Origin: JARDZI01 sp041639705
GTDB lineage: Bacteria; Bacillota; Clostridia; Clostridiales; Caloramatoraceae
Assembly (NCBI GenBank): GCA_041639705.1
Contig: JBEQBT010000024.1
Location: forward strand, 1 to 20,994
Length of the DNA: 20,994 nucleotides
Direction of reading: 5' to 3'
How positions within the stretch are numbered: position 1 is the first letter of the stretch; each line of letters starts with the position of its first letter. Made by a program: the position numbers and the translations under genes. Under the pieces are notes generated by a model. It was not told the origin of the DNA, ran no database searches, and saw only the letters and a list, made by a program, of their open reading frames with translations. Below, piece by piece: positions 15,939-20,994 of this stretch.

Positions 15939-17126
15939 ATGAAAAAATGCATATTAATACCCTTATTAGGAATTTTCCTAATGCTAACCTTTAGCTCCTG
16001 TGGGAATAAAGGTACAGAAGATCTGGATGCTGTAGCAGATAAGGCTGATGTTTCCAGCTCCAAGGTGGGTGAGGGGACAGAAGGCTTGGATACTGCAGCA
16101 GATAAGCCTGAGATCAAGGAGTTTGTAAATGAATATACCCCTGATGATGAGGAGAGCTTAATAAGAGGCGGCAGACTGGCAAAATACAATAATATTGTTG
16201 TATACATAGGGGAGGCAAGCGGGCATATATTCATGCAGGATTTGGAGTCTCAACAAATTACAGAACTGTCCAAGGATAGGCCGGATTCCATTTACTTTGA
16301 TGGGGAGTGGATTTTTTATTCTCTCAATCGGGAGAGAAAGGGTATTTACAGGCTTGGACTGGATGGTTCAGTTAAAATGCTTTCTGAGGATCATACCCTT
16401 CAAATATGGATATACAACAAGGAGCTGTATTACACAAAACAGATAGGCTTTGACAGTATTAACGGAACGCCCCAGGGAGAATTATATAAAATTGATTTTG
16501 ACGGTCAAAACAAAACCAAATTATTAAATACAAATATAAAGAACTACTTCAAAATTCACAATGACTGGATATACTATACCAGGCTTGATGATAGATCCCT
16601 TAACAGGGCAAAGCTTGATGGCAGCAATGAAACTATGCTGGCAAAGGGCCGCACATACATTCAACTTGTTACAGACAACTACATCTATTATACAGATTAT
16701 AAGTATAAGAATGGAGAGGCTCTTCATATATTAAACCTGAGCAATGGGGATGATAAGGTAATAGGTCCTTGGTCAAGGGTATTAAAATATGATGGAAGGG
16801 TATTCATCCAAACTAGACCCTTCAACAAGGATGAAAATCCAGAGGATAACTTTTGGATCCTTATGTTTGATGAGGAAAAGGATGAAGTAGTAAAACTTTT
16901 AGAGCTAATTGATGCAGGCATAGATACCTTTATCACTGTAAAACATAATTGGGTGTACCTGTCTAATAATAGCACTACCTACAGAATAAACCTTGATGAT
17001 ACCTCAAGTAGGAAGGAGATAGTAGTTGACAGCGGCATATATTGGGTTTTTGGTGAGTATGGTTATTACTTTGATTATGGAGAGGGTACATTATCGGATT
17101 ATAGTATCAAGAGGTTTGAGCTATAA
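15939..17126 (+). CDS. DUF5050-type lipoprotein
   Basis: The ATG at 15939 is preceded by GGGAGGAG. The 395-residue product has a lipoprotein signal (M-K-K, hydrophobic 5-17, lipobox F-S-S-C with Cys21). A short linker follows in which the unit G-T-E-x-L-D-x-x-A-D-K occurs twice. The rest is built of repeated strand motifs of the kind I-Y-Y-T-x-x-D...L-x-R-A-K-L-D-G-S-N, with Y-K-I-D-F-D-G and Y-R-L-G-L-D-G as other copies. This is the pattern of DUF5050/YncE-like beta-propeller proteins, found on the outer face of Firmicutes membranes. Its ligand is unknown. Codon use and gene density suggest this begins the native chromosome to the right of the mobile cluster. Confidence 0.8.
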   Translation: MKKCILIPLLGIFLMLTFSSCGNKGTEDLDAVADKADVSSSKVGEGTEGLDTAADKPEIKEFVNEYTPDDEESLIRGGRLAKYNNIVVYIGEASGHIFMQDLESQQITELSKDRPDSIYFDGEWIFYSLNRERKGIYRLGLDGSVKMLSEDHTLQIWIYNKELYYTKQIGFDSINGTPQGELYKIDFDGQNKTKLLNTNIKNYFKIHNDWIYYTRLDDRSLNRAKLDGSNETMLAKGRTYIQLVTDNYIYYTDYKYKNGEALHILNLSNGDDKVIGPWSRVLKYDGRVFIQTRPFNKDENPEDNFWILMFDEEKDEVVKLLELIDAGIDTFITVKHNWVYLSNNSTTYRINLDDTSSRKEIVVDSGIYWVFGEYGYYFDYGEGTLSDYSIKRFEL

Positions 17127-17127
17127 G

Positions 17128-17162
17128 AACTGCGCCAAAGGGAGTTACAAGGGGCAGTTTTG
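17128..17162 (+). terminator. Hairpin after the DUF5050 gene
   Basis: AACTGC (17128-17133) pairs with GCAGTT (17154-17159), with an extra CC/GG pair inside, and is followed by TTTTG-type sequence. It begins two bases after the stop codon. Confidence 0.45.
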
Positions 17163-17264
17163 AATATTTCTTAAAATGAAATATGCCTTGACCATATGAA
17201 AACATATTCACCAAGTTCCCAAGGCTTCTTGAAGGAAAAACCAGTTAGCAGGAACTCTGTCAGG

Positions 17265-17310
17265 AGGGGAGCTAAGTCCCGCAAATTTGCTGGACTTAGC
17301 TCCCCTTTTT
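17265..17310 (+). terminator. Strong rho-independent terminator
   Basis: AGGGGAGCTAAGTCC (17265-17279) pairs perfectly with GGACTTAGCTCCCCT (17292-17306), followed by a T-run to 17310. It ends rightward transcription just before the convergent stop codon of the DUF2804 gene. Confidence 0.85.
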
Positions 17311-17315
17311 ACATA

Positions 17316-18344
17316 TCACCATTTGTTAATTACTTTTTCAGCAAATCCCAGAAAATCTTTTATATAGATTTCCTTTCCACTGTCTAAAACAACCTTTCCG
17401 CTAAAATATCCAAACACCTGATGCTGAATTGATTTTAAAAGCTTAAAATCTGTACTTGAATTTCTGTCGATTACAGGCATAAAGTCCATCTCAAAACTGT
17501 TATCACTACTGGTAAATTTCCAAGGCTTCAGATAATCATCCTTAGGAATGTGGAATTCAATATCTGCAAGCTTGTGAGCTTTATTATTATAAAATATCAT
17601 ATTTTCAGTAGCCCTGCTTGTATCTCCAAAGCCGTATCCAATATTGAATCCAAAGGGGACACCTTCAGCCAATCCGGAGCCTGAGCCCCAGTACCAGGCA
17701 TTTGAGTATGTCCAAACCCCCCTGCCCCAGTCCAAAACACCAAAGGAATTGTTATTATTAAACTTTAACTTGTCATCGCCAAAATATACAGTTCCCTCTG
17801 CACCCATGCAGTTGATTTTTTGATTATAATAAAATGCCCTTTTGTCTTCCTTAAATGGAGTTGCAATAACCATTGAATCTAAATCTAAAGGTTTGTTAAG
17901 TATTATCTCTCCCTTCAGTGTCTTGCCATGGCTGAAATTCTTATAATCCACCCTCAGTATCTTTTTGCTGCCTTCAACCGCAAATTGCATAAATATATCA
18001 CCCTGGTTAATGCTTACATTTCCCGTTTTTGATGTTTCAGGCAGATGATATTTACCAAATGTAAACCCCTTCATATTTGTCCTTGTTATCTCCATCGGTT
18101 TGTTTAAATCCAGATAACTTACTGAAAGAAGTCCCATATAACTGTTATCCGCAATGGTAAGGGCAATCCCTTTTTTACTTTCGTAGTTAATAATGCAATA
18201 ATAATCCCATTCCTTTATTCGGTACCCGGATGCCCTAATTGCACTTCTTCTATACTCTAGTAGCAATTCCTTTGCCCACCCCGGATTAGTAAGTGCCCCA
18301 TCGGAATTCAAAAGAGGGCCCTTCTCAATAATTTGGTTTTGCAT
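17316..18344 (-). CDS. DUF2804 domain protein
   Basis: The 342-residue protein has no signal peptide and is probably cytoplasmic. It carries the DUF2804 hallmark F-G-V-L-D-W-G-R-G-V-W-T-Y (201-213) followed by W-Y-W-G-S-G-S-G (217-224) and F-G-F-N-I-G-Y-G-F-G (231-240). Its opening (L-L-N-S-D-G-A-L-T-N-P-G-W-A) is also usual for the family. The fold is a lipocalin/AttH-like beta sandwich related to hydroxyneurosporene-synthase-type proteins; the biochemical role is not known. The start has GGGGTGA just upstream. It lies 45 bp after the HD-domain gene in the same direction, so the two are probably one operon. Confidence 0.85.
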   Translation of the reverse strand: MQNQIIEKGPLLNSDGALTNPGWAKELLLEYRRSAIRASGYRIKEWDYYCIINYESKKGIALTIADNSYMGLLSVSYLDLNKPMEITRTNMKGFTFGKYHLPETSKTGNVSINQGDIFMQFAVEGSKKILRVDYKNFSHGKTLKGEIILNKPLDLDSMVIATPFKEDKRAFYYNQKINCMGAEGTVYFGDDKLKFNNNNSFGVLDWGRGVWTYSNAWYWGSGSGLAEGVPFGFNIGYGFGDTSRATENMIFYNNKAHKLADIEFHIPKDDYLKPWKFTSSDNSFEMDFMPVIDRNSSTDFKLLKSIQHQVFGYFSGKVVLDSGKEIYIKDFLGFAEKVINKW

Positions 18345-18389
18345 TCTCTCTCACCCCACTTTTAATAAAAAAGATATATAATAGTTTGG

Positions 18390-19922
18390 CTAACTAACAA
18401 TATATGCTTCCTTTGTTAAAAACTGCTTTGACTTCAGGTATTGAGGTATATTTTTTTCCTCTCCATTTATGGTTATATTAGCAAATTTGTTTCTGATCTC
18501 AAGCATGTACACATTATTGTCATAGGAAAGCTTTCCAATGCATCTAAGCTTTATCTTTAAGCTGTCATCCAGTTCACTGATATTAAACAATGTAAGGAAC
18601 CTCTTGCACCTTCCCTTGAATGCCTTTTCAGGATCAAGATTATCTATTTCAGTATTGTCAAATGTAAAGTCGATATTCAGATATCCATCCTCTGCATATA
18701 TGTTTGATTTGCAGAACTCATTTATGTATTGTCTGTTCTGGTTTGCCCTTGAAATACGTGAGAATTCTTCAAGTTCATCTATGAAAGTAAGGAAGGAGGA
18801 ATCATCTATGATATCCTTCATTTGAAATCCTTCACTGGTGTGGTCTGTAATTGCTTTTAGTATGGAAGAAAGTATGTTATACTTTACAAAATTCATTTTT
18901 GTAAGCCTAAGCCTACTATAATCTATATAACTGAATTCCTTATTGTTAAACACTGCAAGTTTTCTGAACAGGAGAAATGCACTCATTATACCATGCTGGT
19001 AGTTCTCAAAATCCTTGGAGTATCTCATATGTCTGTCATAATTAAAAAACAGCTGCATTGAAATATGTAAAGTAGACCTGATCGCTTCTTTTTCTTCTTC
19101 TGTCAGGTTCGACAGGGTTTCCTCGTTTATTCCTCCAATAAAACCATTCTCGTTAAGCTTGAACAATTTTAAAATTAATTCATCTGCTGCCCTGCTCTCT
19201 CCAGCTGAAAAATTAAAGCTGCAGCTGATTAGATTCAGAAAATCCTTTATAAAATTGTCATGCACATCCGTATAATTAAAATCAAATTCACTAAAGCTTC
19301 TTATTCCAAAGTGGGGCAGTATGTTTTTTATATTTTTATTTATAGAGTTTATCTTTTTTATTGGATATCCCAGGTCATGAGTTAAAGCAGTCAAACATCT
19401 CATAGAATCGCTGCAATTTTCAAATTTAGTAATCATATCTCCTAAATCGGCCATTTCCTTTAATACATCCATATGCTTGCTATTTTTAATTGCCTCGCAT
19501 GTTTTTTTAAAGCCGTCATTTTCACTTCCATATTTTCCGCAAACATGCTTGAACTCATCATTCCTGATAATATACTCCCCTAAAAAATATACCCATAAGC
19601 AGTGCATCGTGTGGTCCCTGTAAAAGGAATCTGATGCAAAAATAAGCTCCTCAAAATTAACATACTCATCAAAATATCCGAACAAATCATCATAGCCCCT
19701 TCTGTCCGGGTCAATAAAGCTCAATGATGCCTCAAACAAAAGCTTCCAGAGGTTTTTACATATCCTTATTTTGTTATGCATCTCCTCTTCATCCCTTAGC
19801 TTTAAAATTTCACATTGAATATCATCCTTATACCACTGCTTGTTCTTTAAAAACTCAATAGAATCTCTTTGGATTTCTTCAATGTAAAAATCTAATACTT
19901 TTCTTTCGTTAATGCTTTCCAT
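18390..19922 (-). CDS. HD-domain protein, putative phosphohydrolase
   Basis: The 510-residue protein contains R-D-H-T-M-H-C-L-W (102-110) and T-H-D-L-G-Y-P (181-187), the first histidine(s) and the HD dyad (H182, D183) of the HD superfamily, which bind metal and cleave phosphoesters. Later histidines H310 (Y-Q-H-G-I-M-S-A) and H361 (T-D-H-T-S-E-G) could complete the metal site. About 100 residues precede the domain and about 140 follow it, with no family I can name; there is no membrane segment. The start has GGGGTGG 7 bp upstream. A -10 box TATAAT lies on the minus strand at 19962-19957, with a poor -35. It leads a probable two-gene operon with the DUF2804 gene. Substrate is unknown; nucleotides are typical for HD proteins. 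Confidence 0.75.
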   Translation of the reverse strand: MESINERKVLDFYIEEIQRDSIEFLKNKQWYKDDIQCEILKLRDEEEMHNKIRICKNLWKLLFEASLSFIDPDRRGYDDLFGYFDEYVNFEELIFASDSFYRDHTMHCLWVYFLGEYIIRNDEFKHVCGKYGSENDGFKKTCEAIKNSKHMDVLKEMADLGDMITKFENCSDSMRCLTALTHDLGYPIKKINSINKNIKNILPHFGIRSFSEFDFNYTDVHDNFIKDFLNLISCSFNFSAGESRAADELILKLFKLNENGFIGGINEETLSNLTEEEKEAIRSTLHISMQLFFNYDRHMRYSKDFENYQHGIMSAFLLFRKLAVFNNKEFSYIDYSRLRLTKMNFVKYNILSSILKAITDHTSEGFQMKDIIDDSSFLTFIDELEEFSRISRANQNRQYINEFCKSNIYAEDGYLNIDFTFDNTEIDNLDPEKAFKGRCKRFLTLFNISELDDSLKIKLRCIGKLSYDNNVYMLEIRNKFANITINGEEKNIPQYLKSKQFLTKEAYIVS

Positions 19923-20019
19923 AAATCCACCCCATCTGTACCCAATTTACTATTAAATTATACTATTGAAATCACTAAAATTCCATACTTTAACATAAAT
20001 TTTGTGAATTTAACTATGA

Positions 20020-20075
20020 AAAGGGGACAGTTCTTTATATTTTATAATATTGAAATATGAAGAACTGCCTCCTTT
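20020..20075. repeat. 16-bp imperfect inverted repeat
   Basis: AAAGGGGACAGTTCTT (20020-20035) pairs with AAGAACTGCCTCCTTT (20060-20075) with two mismatches. The motif GGGGACAGTTCTT is common in dispersed palindromic repeats and IS remnants of Firmicutes. It overlaps the start of the fragment gene at 20057. Confidence 0.5.
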
Positions 20076-20305
20076 ATTATAAAATGGGTAGTGCCTATTT
20101 TTTTTGTAATATGCTACTTTTGTTTACATATGCAAAGGATTCCTATACAGAAGATGGAATCTTGCTGGCAGCTTCCTCTGACGAGCAGGCAAGAAAGGCT
20201 GTAGAATTGATTGGGGATTGTGAGTTGATTGAATTAACTTCAAATCATGATATTCACCGTTTTAATGCCAAAGTATTCATTGAGGCTGTTAATCGTCTTA
20301 AATAA
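20057..20305 (+). pseudogene. Gene fragment, possibly the C-terminus of an alpha/beta hydrolase
   Basis: The frame is open for 82 codons, but the first 25 or so (M-K-N-C-L-L-Y-Y-K) arise from the inverted repeat and AT-rich spacer, and there is no ribosome site. The remaining part, from about residue 27, reads D-G-I-L-L-A-A-S-S-D-E-Q-A-R-K-A-V-E-L-I-G, then I-E-L-T-S-N-H-D-I-H-R-F-N-A-K-V-F-I-E-A. This has real protein character and resembles the end of an alpha/beta hydrolase, with the H-D pair in the place of the catalytic His. I read it as a truncated remnant fused to unrelated upstream DNA. The family guess is weak. Confidence 0.4.
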
Positions 20306-20452
20306 GAGGTGCCATGGGCTAGAGGGAGGAGTTCCACTCTTCGGTCCATGGACCTATAGTAAACTTTGCCCCAGAAACTTGTGACGTAGCAGGCACTATT
20401 TCGCTTTGGTTTTCATAACATGATAGGAGGAAATGAAATTTAGGAGGTTAAA
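20306..20452 (+). promoter_or_regulatory. Leader region with palindromes before the gene at 20453
   Basis: GGTCCATGGACC (20343-20354) is a perfect 12-bp palindrome, and CCATGG also occurs at 20312-20317, so the two can pair around a GGAGGAGTTCC segment. No T-run follows. No known riboswitch was recognised. Confidence 0.3.
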
Positions 20453-20950
20453 ATGACCAATTACAATTATCACACTCCAAATCAGTATGCGGGTCCCGCT
20501 TGTTATTTTTGTTGTCCTATGATGCAAAAATACTACAGGGACTATCAGCCAGAAAATCCACCAATGTATAGAGAATACATGAATGGGCATTCCAATTATA
20601 ATAATAATATTCAAATGTCAAAGCCAGAAATAAACAAGGTTGTTAACATGGTAAAGAAGGACCAAATGAGTTTACTGCAAGGTATTCAAAAGTTTATCGC
20701 AGATACTAAGTTACTGAATTATTTACTGGCAGCTCTCATAACCTATATCTGCAGAAATTATAACAAATACAAGGATGTTATCGATGAAAAAACAGATGAA
20801 CTGGTGGAAGACATGAAAAAAAATCTCCCATGGGTATTCGACATATTGGCAATATTTGATATTACTCCGGAAATGGTAGACGATTTTTTAGACAATACAA
20901 TCAAGTCAACTGTAATGGGTATTAGAAAACTTCTTCCTAAAGAATATTAA
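20453..20950 (+). CDS. Small hypothetical protein, Tyr/Asn/Pro-rich N-terminus
   Basis: A strong ribosome site TTAGGAGG lies before the ATG. The 165-residue product opens with a low-complexity, Tyr/Asn/Pro-rich segment containing C-Y-F-C-C-P-M-M (17-24), in the style of spore-coat-associated proteins. A helical domain follows: K-P-E-I-N-K-V-V-N-M-V-K-K-D, a hydrophobic stretch L-L-N-Y-L-L-A-A-L-I-T-Y-I near 87-99 that may be a membrane-active helix, and an acidic C-terminal part. I do not recognise the family. It is followed 23 bp later by another gene start, suggesting an operon. Confidence 0.75.
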   Translation: MTNYNYHTPNQYAGPACYFCCPMMQKYYRDYQPENPPMYREYMNGHSNYNNNIQMSKPEINKVVNMVKKDQMSLLQGIQKFIADTKLLNYLLAALITYICRNYNKYKDVIDEKTDELVEDMKKNLPWVFDILAIFDITPEMVDDFLDNTIKSTVMGIRKLLPKEY

Positions 20951-20973
20951 AGTAGATAAAAGGGGGTATCATA

Positions 20974-20994
20974 ATGGTATCTCCTTTAAGATCG
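20974..20994 (+). CDS. Start of a further gene, cut by the window edge
   Basis: AAAGGGGGTATCATA precedes ATG GTA TCT CCT TTA AGA TCG, giving M-V-S-P-L-R-S. The ribosome site and spacing are good and it follows the previous gene closely. Too little is present to say more. Confidence 0.5.

Noticed and set aside
17196..17387. A 63-codon plus-strand frame
   Set aside because: It runs through a perfect terminator and into the antisense of the DUF2804 gene.

Overview
The window is AT-rich DNA with strong AGGAGG-type ribosome binding sites, Gram-positive-style lipoproteins, DUF5050 and DUF2804 proteins and clostridial-type insertion sequences. I infer a member of the Clostridia; the species cannot be told from the sequence.

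Layout. (1) Positions 1-7359 hold one rightward operon of a Tn7-like transposon: a tnsA gene collapsed to 17 codons, then tnsB, tnsC, tnsD and tnsE, all apparently intact. Hairpins at 1-118 look like the 3' end of an IS200/IS605-TnpB element lying directly upstream. (2) 7595-9856 carries two leftward genes, a secreted protein and a lipoprotein, probably cargo. (3) 10225-10610 is a highly folded, gene-free stretch that looks like an orphan HEARO/IscB-type guide RNA. (4) 10653-15777 is a graveyard of Tn7-like ends and insertion-sequence remnants. At least seven TGT...ACA termini can be placed, most followed by 20-bp repeats of the TnsB-site kind. The region includes a gene-free element of about 1.1 kb with two proper ends (11269-12378), a partial second copy of it (14765-15389), a right end joined to the first codons of another tnsA (11103-11277), IS66, IS256 and IS3 fragments, and two divergent cargo genes sharing an operator-like repeat. 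(5) 15939-20994 looks like ordinary chromosome: a DUF5050 lipoprotein, a leftward HD-domain/DUF2804 pair, a gene fragment, a small hypothetical gene and the start of another.

How it fits together. TnsB (DDE transposase), TnsC (AAA+ regulator) and two target selectors, TnsD and TnsE, would normally work with the TnsA endonuclease to cut and paste. With tnsA reduced to a leader peptide that still overlaps tnsB by ATGA, the element would be expected to make cointegrates unless TnsA is supplied in trans. Two places where a left end is followed by exactly 5 bp and then a right end suggest that several Tn7-like elements stacked one beside another at one preferred site and then decayed.

The most interesting points are the tnsA collapse, the stacked ends with 5-bp joints, the gene-free Tn7-like element, and the orphan structured RNA.
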